DNA of 64,000 nucleotides from Polyodon spathula (GCF_017654505.1 NC_054565.1:307047-371046); one strand, 5' to 3'. Counted from the first letter of the stretch, positions 52,898-63,640 are shown. Made by a program: numbers and translations. Notes: generated by a model from the letters alone, not told the origin.

Positions 52898-53737
52898 TCA
52901 GTGACTGGGTACGGCTCTGCACAGCACGGGAAGCACACACGGCAACTTCCCCATTTTGTACAGATAGAACAATGGCAATGGAATGGCAAAGGAAGAACAC
53001 ACCGGCATGACGTAACATTGAAGCACAGTTATATCAATATAGTATAAATAAATGTTAACTAATGGCGGTAAATAGAACAGCAGTAAAATAATGAAGGTGG
53101 TAAAAACGGTCTGTAAAGCTTTCATCTTGATGGAGTAAACCTCGTCTCGCCCTGGGCTGGACCTTATCAGGGACAGGAGTATAGACACGTTACACAAGAC
53201 CATGATCACGAACAAGGTAAAAATGTAGAGTACAATTAAACGTAGATATACATCATAGCAAAATCTAACTCCACAGACAGGGATTGCTATAGCGACGGCC
53301 CAAGTCAGGGCGCAGATTGCCACTCTGAAGGTGTGTGATTTGAAATGCAGGAAAAGGAAAGGGTGCATCACGGCCATGTAGCGCTCCACACAAATATAAC
53401 AGAGGAACAGGGAGTTCCCAAACAGGTTAAATAAATATAAAAAATATGTTGCCATATAAATGGAATAGTTTTCGAGGAAGGAATTAAAGATGTCAAGAGG
53501 TGCACTGAGACAAACTAAAGCGTCCATGACAGCGAGGTTGAGAAGGAAGATCTCGGCTGAGGAGACTGCAGATTTCCTACACAGTAAAACCCAGAGCACC
53601 ATCACATTGGCAGGAAAACCCACAATCATGGTGAGCAGTTCCACCGTTGCTTGGAATGCAAAGTCAGCAGATTCCCTTTGGCACACCACAAGAGATATGT
53701 CAAAGATCACTGTAGAGTTAGGGTTGAATGAATCCAT
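52898..53737 (-). CDS. Class A (rhodopsin-like) G-protein-coupled receptor
   Basis: 279 residues from ATG at 53737. This start was chosen because a good splice acceptor (TCTTCACAG) lies 43 bases upstream and the ATG is the first in the exon. N-x-S/T at residue 7 gives an extracellular glycosylation site. Seven membrane helices are visible. TM1 has GFPANVMVLW and TM2 has LLNLAVMD (Asp 2.50). TM3 ends in ERY (DRY variant), TM4 has LTWAVAI and TM6 has FYLPP. TM7 has IPLPLFYLY in place of NPxxY. A cysteine at the top of TM3, the usual disulfide partner of loop 2, is not seen, although loop 2 has two cysteines. The protein is short, with small tails. It resembles the P2Y/PAR-like group of fish orphan receptors, and I cannot name the ligand. 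The frame is clean, so I think it is functional. Confidence 0.85.
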   Translation of the reverse strand: MDSFNPNSTVIFDISLVVCQRESADFAFQATVELLTMIVGFPANVMVLWVLLCRKSAVSSAEIFLLNLAVMDALVCLSAPLDIFNSFLENYSIYMATYFLYLFNLFGNSLFLCYICVERYMAVMHPFLFLHFKSHTFRVAICALTWAVAIAIPVCGVRFCYDVYLRLIVLYIFTLFVIMVLCNVSILLSLIRSSPGRDEVYSIKMKALQTVFTTFIILLLFYLPPLVNIYLYYIDITVLQCYVMPVCSSFAIPLPLFYLYKMGKLPCVLPVLCRAVPSH

Positions 53738-53780
53738 TGTGCACCAAACACCGGCAAGGAATCCACTGGCCAAGGAGCGT

Positions 53781-53782
53781 CT
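53781..53782 (-). promoter_or_regulatory. Splice acceptor upstream of the GPCR coding exon
   Basis: Minus strand ATTTCTCTTCACAG ends here, 43 bases before the ATG. The coding sequence is thus in one exon, with a non-coding first exon upstream that I did not locate. Confidence 0.55.
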
Positions 53783-54185
53783 GTGAAGAGAAATGATCAA
53801 TATTGTTATTGCTGTTATTATTATTATCATTATTCACTCCTCTACTGCACTTACAGCACTCCAGTCCTGCCCATAACTGAAGAGCTTCATACCAAACAGC
53901 AATAAACTGCAATCCACATATTTCCAGTTATTACTGTAGATGTACTCCTGGAGGGAAGCCTTATCACGCAGTGTAAAAATCTTCATGGAAAGGAGATATT
54001 TTCCTCGTAATCCTAATATTACAAGCAGCTTTTGTTTCACTATGCGAAATCCACCATGCCTGATTTTCTTCAAACCGCTTTATATCCGATCAGCCAATAG
54101 GATTCTAGCACATTACATCACACATTGATTACCACACTGCATAATGGGATTGATCATGAGACAGCGACAGACGAGAAACATGTGA
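53783..54185. other. Upstream region of the GPCR gene
   Basis: No coding motif. It would hold the first intron and possibly the promoter of the GPCR on the minus strand. GACGT at 54186-54190, next to it, is the left target duplication of the following LTR. Confidence 0.35.
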
Positions 54186-54190
54186 GACGT

Positions 54191-54869
54191 TGTGACGGAA
54201 ATGCGAGTTCTGCTGATGAATCTTCCTCCCGACCTGTGAGGGCGCTAAAGAACGAGAGGAGAAGTATCTGGAAGGGCTGCCCTGACAGTTCGTTTCCAGA
54301 AGCGAGACTCTGTTGTAAGATCGTATTGATTTGAAAGCTAAACGAGAGGCAGCTGCAACCGTTTACCTGGATATCATGCGGGATTACATATAGGGGCCAG
54401 GGTAACGCTGATCTTTTCCTTCGTTTGGGTAAAACGATCGGAGGGAGAGAAGGTTTGAGAGAGGAGCTCTCAGTGTGTGGAAAATAATTCGTGTTGTGCG
54501 TTATTGTGTTTGTCTGTTTTTCACTTGTAGACAGTTAAAGCACACCTCCGGAGCTGTCGAGTAGGGTCAGCACTGTCCGGAGCACCACTGCACTATCGTC
54601 ACGAAGTACCGTTGTTTTCACTCGGCACCAGCACGACTGCACTCCCCCAGGACTGGTGACCGTGTGTTTGGTTTTGTTCGGGACTGTGCCCAGTTTTGTT
54701 ATCCCCGCGCTTTCCACATTGTTGTGTATAGCCGGGGATTTATTATTTGACGGTCACCAGACCTGGATTACAAATAAAAGCACTTTTCCACTGGATATCG
54801 TTGTCTGCCTGTCACTCCTGCATCGCATCACCGCTACACCTATTCCTCGCCACCAGCCACTTTGCCACA
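54191..54869 (+). mobile_element. Solo LTR, 679 bp
   Basis: It begins TGTGACGG and ends TTGCCACA. The 5-bp flank GACGT is duplicated at 54186-54190 and 54870-54874. AATAAA occurs at 54772 and a GC-rich U3-like part precedes it. No internal genes. It has the shape of a gypsy-type LTR left by recombination, and it lies about 450 bases upstream of the GPCR coding exon. Confidence 0.85.
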
Positions 54870-54874
54870 GACGT

Positions 54875-56584
54875 TCAAATAATATTAAAACTAATCAATA
54901 TAAACCTTCTGATCAATATAAAAAGAACTATTGCAATCCTCAGAGTTAAGTTTTAATATTGTTAACTGAATTGCTCAGACGAAGACCCATACATGTGTAT
55001 TCCAAACAGTCTTGAGGTATTCAATCTTTATTCTATTTAAATAAAAATAGCAGCCTATAGGCTAGTATACGTTCTTCCATGAGTTTGAGATTTGAAATAC
55101 TGTACTCATCAGCAAGCTGCAAACAGTGTCCCACATCCATTAGATGGTGAACATTCGTTTACTCTTTTTTCTCCCCCAAATAAATTCTCTCTAAAATTGC
55201 ACATACACTACAGTATTTTTATAGATGTTCATGTTACTTTATTAATAAATAGTTTTCATTTATTTATTTTAAACAATCTCTAGAGTGTTGAGCTTTTTTA
55301 TATAAACTGTGTTTTATTTCTTGGCTGATGGTTGCTCAATACCTATCACATGAGTGCCTATGCAGTCTGCTTTGCTGTAGGCAGGGGTGTGTAATGATGT
55401 TTTTTTTCCCTAAAGGTTAAATTGTTTAATTCATGTTGTTGGTCCTGGAATTAAATGCATGGTTGTTCTTTTTTGTTTGTTTTGTATTACTGTACTCCTG
55501 TGTACAGTGCTGAGGGGATCTGTCATAAAAGGTGCTGTACAGATTGAAGATGCTGTTGGGATAATAACTGACATGCTGTTACATTCTCTATTAAAAGAAA
55601 TTCATACTATTTTATAGCTGCTCCTCTTTTCACTGCTCTACTGCACTTATACCACTGCAATCTGATCCTGCTCATACATAAATGGAACAAGATTTACTAT
55701 CTATGTATGTCCTCTTGAACTGGCCCGTAAATGTAATCATGTACTGAATTTCAATTTGCTTTTATTTAAACTCTCCATATAGTTACAGTATATGTTGTAC
55801 TTGCTCTTAGTTAAATGTATTCTTAAGGTAGGACTGAATACAGTTATTCTATTGTGATTGCTCTTAATTGCATTGTGATTTTTTTTTTTTTCATTTGCAG
55901 AGATTTTGTAACTAAGTTGCCCTGGATAAGACTTTCTGTTAATACATAAATAAATACAATTCATTGTTACAAAATATCACATTAACAAACAAACAAACAC
56001 AAACTTTAGAGAAAGTTTCAAAATACATTAACTGTGCTGGAACACACCTACCTGCCGATTATCCCCAGCTGTCAATCACACACAGCAGGCAAGCAATCCC
56101 AGGAGCATCAGGTGCTTCATTCAATTAATTACAGCAATGTGCATACTTATTTACAGTCTATACACACAAAACCCACTCTTCATGTGCAGGGCTCCTGCCA
56201 TGCTACAATCACATTAAGAGTAAAAACAAAACCAAAAAAATGTTTAGAGAAAGTTACAAAATCCATTAACTGCCTTCAGTCCTATATTAAGTATTACTAC
56301 AAGCAAATACAACACACAGAACTTGATTCAAGTTAGAGGCAAGTTCAAGGGCTGGGTTGGATAAGGTCAGGGTCTCCATCACTCTTTCCTGGAGTGCCCC
56401 TATCGTATCCTATCCAGCAGGTTTTATAGATAACCATTAAATCATCAATTTTCAAAAGGCATGAAGCCTATTTATTATAGGTTGGGCAAGTTTGTTAAAT
56501 TAAATCATTTGGAGATTGTTTGGGGGAAAAAAAAAACACTGAATACCAGCGTACACATTTTTGTTCCTGGATAGTAAGTGTTAT
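54875..56584. other. Intergenic DNA without a recognised gene
   Basis: No gene supported. The segment around 55990-56040 (ATTAACAAACAAACA, AGAGAAAGTT) resembles 52570-52620 and 56230-56290, so a short block may have been duplicated around the GPCR. Confidence 0.35.
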
Positions 56585-56930
56585 TTCCTAATTGCTTATG
56601 CCTCAAAAGTATAGAAAATGGCTAGTATTCCCCACAAACGTTGCTTTTGTGACCAGGACAGTGATATTTCAAAATATCACTATTTCCAATGGGAAAATGG
56701 GCAAATTTGTGTCTTTTCGTTCACATAAATTCAGAAAAAAACAACATATGAATCCAAAGTAACATGTATTTATACTAAAGTAATACAAAAATGACTACAA
56801 AAGATTTAGAAGTGAGTAGTTTTTCGAGATTTACGATTATACTGTAAATTTACAGTATAATCGTAAATCTCAAAAAACTACTCACTTCTAAATCTTTGTA
56901 GTCTTTTTTTGTATTACTTTAGTATAATTA
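56585..56930. repeat. Foldback element with a 156-bp near-perfect palindrome
   Basis: The two 78-base arms, 56771-56848 and 56849-56926, are inverted copies with no spacer and only a few mismatches or one-base indels. The centre reads ACTGTAAATTTACAGT. A smaller perfect palindrome, GTGATATTTCAAAATATCAC, lies at 56661-56680 in the flank. This looks like a MITE-type repeat. Confidence 0.85.
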
Positions 56931-58498
56931 AACACTATGAAACACGATAAAGCACACATTCTCTCTCACTTACCGCAGTGCTGTGAGGTTGAAGAGGGTA
57001 GATGTTTTGCAATATTCTTCACTGTTGCATCACGTCGGTGAGCTGGACTCTCTTGGTTTCTGAAGCAGATCTTGAACATGCGAGAGAGTTGAGCTGGTTT
57101 AACAGGGGAAGCCACTCCCTCTTATAAACACAGCACCAATGAGCTCCTGTTCCACCTCCTGTGGTTCTTAAATTGGAATTGATAAGTAACATTCAGAGGG
57201 GAGTGGAGGGATAGTCTTCCCTGGTAAAGGCACCGCCACGTAGAGTGCAGGAGGTCCTAGACAGGGGTTTGGGGACACCTCCTCCCTCCCTGTGCTTCCA
57301 CCTGTATGACTGTCAGCAAAACATGTTCACGTGATGTCAGACAGCATACAAACACCTCTAGAAACAGCCTTAAACTAAGCACGCACCACACATGTTAAAA
57401 ATATATTAATAATAATGATTAAAAATATGGATCTGTTTTTGTATTTTTTTATCGAAAATGTAACCCTAACACCCACACCCCCAATAAGATAGTGAGGGGG
57501 TGAGAAAGAGTATTAAAAAATAAACAGCTGCTAAAAAGAGAGCCAGCTAAATCGATACAATTGAAGGCATGTATTCATCAACCAGCACATTCAAATTATC
57601 AATGGTCACTAATGCAGGGAGGAAGCAATGTGTTTGAACTACAGCCATTAAAAACAGCTTTCAATCAGAGATACCAGGATAGAAGTGAGGTCTACAGATT
57701 TATATATTTTGATTCCTCACCCTAACCCTAACCCTATTCCAATCCCTAACTCCAGCAATTAAACCAGCCCCAATCCCAACCCTAGCTCAAGGTCTTACAA
57801 ATGGTTCTGTTAGTTATGTATTTATTATTACAATGATAGCATTATGATTTCTAAATGCATTATATAATTGGGGGGGGGCATTTTGTTTAAATAGTTTTTT
57901 TTACCTACCAAAACAAATTACTCAAAATCTAAATGAATACATAAAGCTAATTCTTCATCATTGTAGCATCCTCTAAATGTGTACTATAATATGTTTTGCC
58001 TGCTAAAAAGTATTTCTGGAATTTCATCACAGCCACTATTACATCATTCCAAATCGTTACTTAATCATGCATTGTCATGTCGATGTACATAAAAGAGGAT
58101 CTACCCTCTTCATTTTTTTAACTTGCTTCCTTGCTCAAGGGTACAGCAGCAATAAATTGCAGAATACAAATGTTGCTCATGTGTCCTAGTTTCAGAAAAG
58201 GAAAAAAAAGCACAAAATGTTATGTTTTAAACTTGAAATATCTAAAAGCTCAATTACTAAGTACAGTAAATATGTCTGAGTGATTTTCAAGTGCAATGGA
58301 ACACCAGCTCCTACTTGGGCAGAAAAAAGAAAAAAAAGAAAGAAAATAAATCAACCCAAAGCTCATCATGTCTGTGTGTGTGGTAGTTAGCATTTGGTCT
58401 CTCACCGCTGTGCCCTGGGTTTTGTTCACATCCAGGAAAGGTTTTTTGTTTTTTTCATTTTCTCCAATAAACAGCGGAAGGTAAGAAAATGAAAGTCG
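56931..58498. other. Intergenic DNA without a recognised gene
   Basis: Long AT-rich sequence with a short CCCTAA-like run at 57720-57745. No gene is supported. Confidence 0.4.
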
Positions 58499-58571
58499 CG
58501 TCCAAACAGGGTCTTGAACCCTGGACCCTCAGATTAAAAGAATGATGCTCGACTGACTGAGATATTCAGGC
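58499..58571 (-). tRNA. tRNA-Lys(UUU)-like gene, probably a pseudogene
   Basis: 73 bases on the minus strand fold in the tRNA order. The acceptor 5' strand GCCTGAA faces TTTGGAC, with one mismatch. The A-box region is ATCTCAGTCAGTCGAGC, the anticodon loop is CTTTTAA (anticodon UUU), the variable loop is GGGTC, and a perfect T stem CAGGG/CCCTG holds TTCAAGA. The anticodon stem has two mispairs next to the loop and the D stem one, so it may not be functional, yet about 65 of 73 positions agree with vertebrate tRNA-Lys as I recall it. A TTTT stretch follows about ten bases after the 3' end, a possible Pol III terminator. Confidence 0.75.
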
Positions 58572-58585
58572 TCATGGAACCCCAG

Positions 58586-58764
58586 TGTTATGTCTCACAG
58601 CAGTTGCGGTTGAGCTACTGCTTTACAGCTGTCGTTACGCACAGTATGTTTGAACACTGAGTCTAACTGCCGTAAGTTGGTTGAAGGTACAAGAGTCAGA
58701 GTGAGCGTAATAAATACGTTGTTGTTGAAATAAGCATCGTCTGTTTGTGTTTATGTACATAACA
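58586..58764 (+). repeat. 5' LTR of the 58586 element
   Basis: 179 bases, colinear with the 240-base right LTR except for one deletion of about 61 bases near its start, just after TGTTATGTCT. Confidence 0.9.
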
Positions 58765-58767
58765 TTT

Positions 58768-58985
58768 GGCGACAAGGAAGACTGATTTTTCACTTACCCC
58801 ACCACCTCTGTCTCTAGCACTGCCTGGAGACACACCTGTTCTGTGGAATACATGGATTCAATCTTTTGAGACTTACCTAATTGCCATGGGCCTTGATGTG
58901 GTGGAAGACGCTCGGAAGCGGGCGATCCTCACACACTGCCTTGGAATGCAGGGTCAAGGATCTTTGCAACACTCACCTCACTGAC
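58768..58985 (+). pseudogene. Gypsy gag start, truncated
   Basis: The frame directly after the primer site reads PLSLALPGDTPVLWNTWIQSFETYL and ARKRAILTHCLGMQGQG, the N-terminal layout of fish gypsy gag. It stops at 58983-58985, and the rest of gag, including the zinc knuckles, is deleted. Confidence 0.6.
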
Positions 58986-59755
58986 TTCATTCACCAGCCA
59001 AAAGTGGTCCCCACTGTAATGTCCGTTGTGCAGCCTCTGCACTATCTGAGGTGCTCTCTCCCTCCAGGATAATGTCTGTGTTGAGTTACAGCACCTACAG
59101 ACAGCAAGCATTACTGAACCTATCAATGCCTCACCCTGGATATCAAACCTGGTTATTACCCACAAGAAAACAGGTATCCTTACAGCTGTCAACAAGCCAT
59201 CATTCCCCAAAGATATCCCTTGCCAACACCATACTTTTGTAGGTCTCTTTCTGCTCCCGTGATTGGATAGTTGGGTTAATTTGGGCAGTGCCTGACCCAT
59301 GTGAAGTGTTTTTCATTGGTTGTTTTCATACCGATGAGGCGTCTTGTTCTCCATTGGTCCACTATTCTGTCCCCAGTCAGCTGGATTTATGACATAGACT
59401 AGTTCTTGTCTTAAGTGTGAATAGTTGGCTTGTGGCGCCGAATGGGTCATTCAGTGATCATGAGGATAAGCCACGTGTCCAGTATTTAGTTTACGGCTCT
59501 TTTTAAAAGCATTCTTTGTCTTTGGGAGTTGGAGACCAGAAACCAAGAAGACACAGAGAATGGTTTAAGACTCCCCCCTGTATATTCCAATTCTGTTACT
59601 TTCATGAACAGAATAATATGACTCCCACCTTGACATTAAAATGCCACACACCGCCTGCCAGAGCCCCTCAGACTATACAGGTGGGCTGACAGGCTACAGC
59701 AATATCACTTCCAACTAGAATTCACACTGGGGTGCAACAATTCAGTAGCAGATCA
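58986..59755 (+). pseudogene. Scraps of gypsy RT and RNase H
   Basis: Short runs in different frames are recognisable: ASPWISNLVITHKKTG and AVNKPSFPKDIPC (start of RT, about 59125-59225), then LQQYHFQLEFTLGCNNSVADHLSRS (end of RNase H, about 59690-59765). The RT palm between them is missing. About 59250-59640 has no recognisable pol and may be a foreign insertion. Confidence 0.6.
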
Positions 59756-59756
59756 C

Positions 59757-60598
59757 TTGTCACGGTCGGTCCTACCTTTGGAGCAGGAATCTAAGCCCAA
59801 TGACACAGAGCAAGCAATAGTACATATGCTCCAGGGGCCCCTCACAGAAGTAGTGCCAATACAAGAACTCTGCCAGGCTTCCAGAGTTGACCCTCCCTTC
59901 AGCACCCTTCTAGAATATGTAACGAATGGATGGCCGCGTAAAGTGGAAGAAGTCCTGGCACCATACCATCTGGTGAGGAATGAGCTGTCCTGCTGGGGCG
60001 ACATCTGCGTGGCACGGGGCCACAGAACTGCAGTACCCACTGAGTTATGGGCTCGGATGCTACAGATGGCGCATGAAGGCCACTTGGGGGTCGAAAGCTG
60101 AAGCAGAGATGCAGAGATCTGGTATGGTGGCCTGGCATTGACAAAGAGATCAAGCTCCTCATCAAGGACTGCACAGCATGCCTTATCAGTGGGAAGTCCG
60201 GACAGCCACCTACAGCCCCATTACAGCCAGTGACCTAGCCGCAGTCACCTTGGGAACAGATGTTTGTGGGGAACTTCATTGCACGCCCTCTCATCAGCGG
60301 TTTCTGGTGGTCATATATGACCTACACTCAAAATGGCCAGAAGTATATTCAGTTGCCTCAGTTACCACACAAGTGATTCTGCAAACCCTGGACTCTACAT
60401 TTGCTTGCTGGGGTTTGCCCCGTGTTGTCACTACTGACAATGGGGACCAGCTTATTTTGGCAGACTTTAACTGCTATCTGAACAACAAGAACATCAAACA
60501 TATCCAGACTGCATTATACGATCCTCAAGCGAACAGAGGAGTTGAGAGATTTAACCAATCCTTGAAAAACGGTATCTGCGCCCACCTGACAGGCTGAG
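59757..60598 (+). pseudogene. Gypsy integrase, two frames
   Basis: After VADHLSRS the frame runs through the integrase zinc domain (MAHEGHLGV). It is broken near 60100, where DLVWWPGIDKEIK and DCTACL continue in another frame. The catalytic core from 60178 has LGTDVCGEL (first Asp), VTTDNGDQL (second Asp) and RGVERFNQSLKNG (Glu), so all three DDE residues are visible. A stop is at 60595-60597. Text for the pol C-terminus (RRHRPTHYQDFD-like) follows near 60720 out of frame. Confidence 0.85.
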
Positions 60599-60785
60599 GA
60601 AGGTCAGCCCTCCTTCTACTTCTGAGGAGAGACCAGCCCTAACTCTCAGTAGTTTTCCTACCAGTGACCATAATGGAGAAGAACCACGTGAGGCGGCGTT
60701 TCCCTCTCCAGCCAGGCGCCACAGACCTACCCATTATCAGGACTTTGACACTACTTTTCACACTTCAACTGGGGAAGGGGGGGGA

Positions 60786-61025
60786 TGTTGTGTCTGTGTT
60801 TTGATGTTTAGTGCTGACTGCATCCTAGCCAGCCACTGTTTAATCTGTTTTGGTTTCACAGCAGTTGAGGTTGAGATACTGCTTTACGGCTGTTGTACGG
60901 CACAGTATGTTTGAACACTGAGTCTAACTGCCGTAAGTTGGTTGAAGGTACAAGAGTCAGAGCAAGCATAATAAATATGATGTTGTTGAAGAAAGCATCG
61001 TCTGTGCGTGTTTATGTACATAACA
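60786..61025 (+). repeat. 3' LTR of the 58586 element
   Basis: 240 bases starting TGTTGTGTCTGTG directly after the polypurine tract and ending GTACATAACA. AATAAA is at 60971. Confidence 0.92.
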
Positions 61026-61084
61026 CCCAGGAAGCTGTAGTCTTTTTTTTTTTTGAGGGTTGTAGGGTTGCAATATAAAGTGCA

Positions 61085-61263
61085 GAGATGTTCAGAGACA
61101 ATCAATCACACTGATTGTTGCGTCAAAGGTTTATTGCAGTGGTCATCAAACAACAGAGCACTCCGGAGAATAACGGTCACTTTATCAGTAACCAGTGTAT
61201 TCTGCCGGGGTAAAGCACGTACATGATTGTTGTTTGATCCTGTTATCCTGTTTGGTTCCTTCA
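61085..61263 (-). repeat. 3' LTR of an endogenous retrovirus (boundaries approximate)
   Basis: On the minus strand a polypurine tract AAGGGGGGAC ends near 61264 and is followed by TGAAGGAACC, a plausible U3 start. GCAATAAACC lies near 61130. The far end is unclear: GCAACA at 61116 or further left. No second LTR is in the window, because the provirus continues past 64000. Confidence 0.5.
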
Positions 61264-61673
61264 GTCCCCCCTTATGGTCCATGACCATAGAACCTGATCT
61301 TCAGGTCCCCGCCAGAGTTACTAGCACTTGTTGGGGACCTAATGTCTTAAATGCTCAAAGCATTTTGGTAGATGGGTGCAGGTCTCAGGGGTTGATGTTG
61401 CAGATGTCTGCGCTCTTGTTGGTGCGCATGTTCCTCCGCATCCTCCAGAATAGGATGAGTACAATAATCAGGCACACAAATGAGCCTAAGCATGCAATCC
61501 TACCCGAGATGTTCCACCACCCAAACCAGTCAGGTCCACCTTTACCAAACTCTCAATCTTTACCAGATGTCCGGGACAGACTTATTTTAGCCATGTACCT
61601 CATCAGAAATTAGCCATATTTGCATGTACCTCAGCTAACACTGCTTCATGTTGGGTTAATTTCCCCACCTGCC

Positions 61674-62037
61674 TGGGTTTAGAGTTCAGGTGGCTGGGGT
61701 TGATTAGTTGATTTTCTTATCAATCATTGTTTGATAAAAGGAGGCCTCTGCTTCTCATTTGGGAGGAGGGAGCTGAGGAAGCAGGTTTGTGTTTGTGTTT
61801 GTGTTTGTGTTTGTGTTTGTGTTTGTGTTTGTGTTTGTGTTTGTATTGGATTTTTTTGAATTTTGCTAAAACCAGTGAAGGCCTGGAAACCTTTATTTTT
61901 GTGAGTTTTGTTTTTGCTTTATTTGTGTTTGAGTATCTGTTATTTTCCCCTTGTGCACCTTTATTTTTGTTTATTTATAATAAAATTAGTATTTTTTTGA
62001 ACTGCAGACTGTATCTGGGCCTCTATTCACTCGCCAG
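61674..62037. mobile_element. LTR-like insertion in the retroviral env
   Basis: 364 bases flanked by the 6-bp repeat CCTGCC at 61668-61673 and 62038-62043. The env frame lines up again when the insert is skipped. The insert has a GATAAAAGG TATA-like box (61733), AATAAA (61979) and a hexanucleotide repeat. It begins TGGG and ends CCAG, not the usual TG-CA, so its class is unsure. Confidence 0.65.
61785..61845. repeat. (TGTGTT)n microsatellite
   Basis: About ten copies of TGTGTT in tandem inside the LTR-like insertion. On the plus strand this reads as a Cys-Leu alternation in an open frame that is not a gene. Confidence 0.95.
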
Positions 62038-63571
62038 CCTGCCACAGACCTATTGTGTGCAAAAATGCTTGAGCTTGCTGGTCCTGATACCTAATCAGCT
62101 GAGGGGGTAAGGGATGTATAACATGGCTGCCTAAAGTCATAGTATAATTTACATATAAGCAATAACTAATATTAGTAGCACAAAGCCGGGTACCCATTGA
62201 TAGGTGACGCCGATCGGATGTCACACACCAATGGGTTTAGTTTAGCTGCACAATCTGCTCAAACCCCCGTAATGGGCGTACTACCGCCCTCAATGACAGA
62301 TTAGGTGCGTTCATGCGAGCATTACAAGTACATACACAATTCCTTTAACTTGAATACAACACTCAGGACTGAACATACTACCATTACCCACCCAACGTAC
62401 ATTATTGACAGTATAGACATGGTTTCCCTCTGGCATCCCCAACGCTAGCACCCGACGCAACGCCTGGCATCGTATCGGTGTCCCCGAAGGGATCATAATT
62501 TGGTAAGTAATATTGAATATATGTCTGGAGTCTCGATTGGGTGGGTGAGTACAGCGTCCCATATGTCAGCCACCCATTCAATTCCGAGGCCTCCTCTTTT
62601 AGTTCTTAAAGATGATCTGTGTGAGATAGGGATCCTATTACTTAATAGATCCGTTATATCACGATTAACGTGTGCCACCATGAGGGTCCCCATTTTATAA
62701 TATCTTCATGTTGTGTAATATTTACATCTGTCATTACAGCCATAATTAAGTCCTTAAGAGATTTCACCACCAGTTTAATAGCAACAACATTACGATGTAC
62801 CCAAGTAGCTGTATTTATTACATTATTACATTATTATGTACATTATTCATAGTGGACTGAGCTGCCCCAAACCAACCAGCTGCTTCAGATAGAATTTCTC
62901 ACTTGTGCAGTTTAGGGATATCAGTAGACTGGTAAGTACTTTATTCTACATATCTGGTGAGTGCATTTTTCATCTGGTCTAAGAATACCTTAGTTAGAGA
63001 TGAGAAATCAAAACAATTGGTTTGGAACAGTTTTAATGAGTAATCACAATGTACTATGACTCGATGCCATACCACCTCTTCATGAACCCTAATGGTTTCC
63101 CCACCTCTATGAGCCCATGTGGTGAAGGGGTGAAGGTCTGAGGACAGGGGGGGGCAAAGGGGGATCCGACGGATCCACCGATGCCACGTTTGGTTTCCTG
63201 TAATTGTAGCGCTTCTTATGTTACACCATGTGTGAGTTTTGGCAATTTGGTCTAGGCAAGTTTTGTAAGAGGATAAACCTAATTGCCATATCCCATAGGG
63301 GTCTGTAGGGGACCACACATGGGGTAGGCTGTGTATGATTCCATTCTCGGAACGGTTGCCTCCTCCCTGGCATTGAGCCTCCCGATATCTCATGATGTAT
63401 AGAGTCAGTCATGTTAGTAGGAGTAGAAGGAAAGGGGGAGGTGTCATTGCGGGGTGTAAAGACGTCATTACAGTCTTGGTCAAGGGGATAAGGTCGTTCT
63501 GCTCCTAGGTATGGAGGCACGACCTGTTTTTCCTCCTGGTTGCATGCATTGTCCCCGGGGATTGATCTAAT

Positions 63572-63640
63572 GAGTCAAGACAAAACACTTCATGGTTATA
63601 CATTCGACACAAAACATTTCATGGTTATGCCTTCGTTCCA
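63572..63640. repeat. 28-bp tandem duplication at the env-dUTPase junction
   Basis: ACAAAACACTTCATGGTTAT and ACAAAACATTTCATGGTTAT follow each other at 63582 and 63610. The second copy overlaps the 3' end of the dUTPase frame. Confidence 0.75.

Larger units (their letters stand above)
58586..61025 (+). mobile_element. Ty3/gypsy element, internally deleted, inserted beside the tRNA-like gene
   Basis: LTRs at 58586-58764 and 60786-61025 begin TGTT and end AACA. The flank CCCAG is duplicated exactly at 58581-58585 and 61026-61030. TTTGGCGACAAGG (primer site) follows the left LTR, and GAAGGGGGGGGA precedes the right one. Only about 2 kb of internal sequence remains: a gag start, scraps of RT, and most of the integrase. 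It cannot be autonomous. Confidence 0.92.
61400..63540 (-). pseudogene. Endogenous retrovirus envelope gene, broken
   Basis: From about 63540 the minus strand encodes a surface-protein-like region with several N-x-S/T sites (NDT, NMT, NHT, then NQT) and many Cys and Trp. Its frame changes near 63300. Further pieces lie at 62693-62311 (with NIT and NGS) and 62224-62027. Near the end (about 61555-61430) comes a tryptophan-rich block followed by one membrane-spanning stretch and a short basic tail, the layout of a retroviral transmembrane subunit. Several frameshifts and stops plus the 364-base insertion at 61674-62037 show that it is not functional. I cannot assign the genus. Confidence 0.65.

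Noticed and set aside
57720..57790. Interstitial telomere repeat
   Set aside because: Only two or three CCCTAA-like units occur, followed by irregular text. That is too short to call.
61727..62110. 127-codon plus-strand frame with Cys-Leu repeats
   Set aside because: It crosses the hexanucleotide repeat and the right boundary of the LTR-like insertion.
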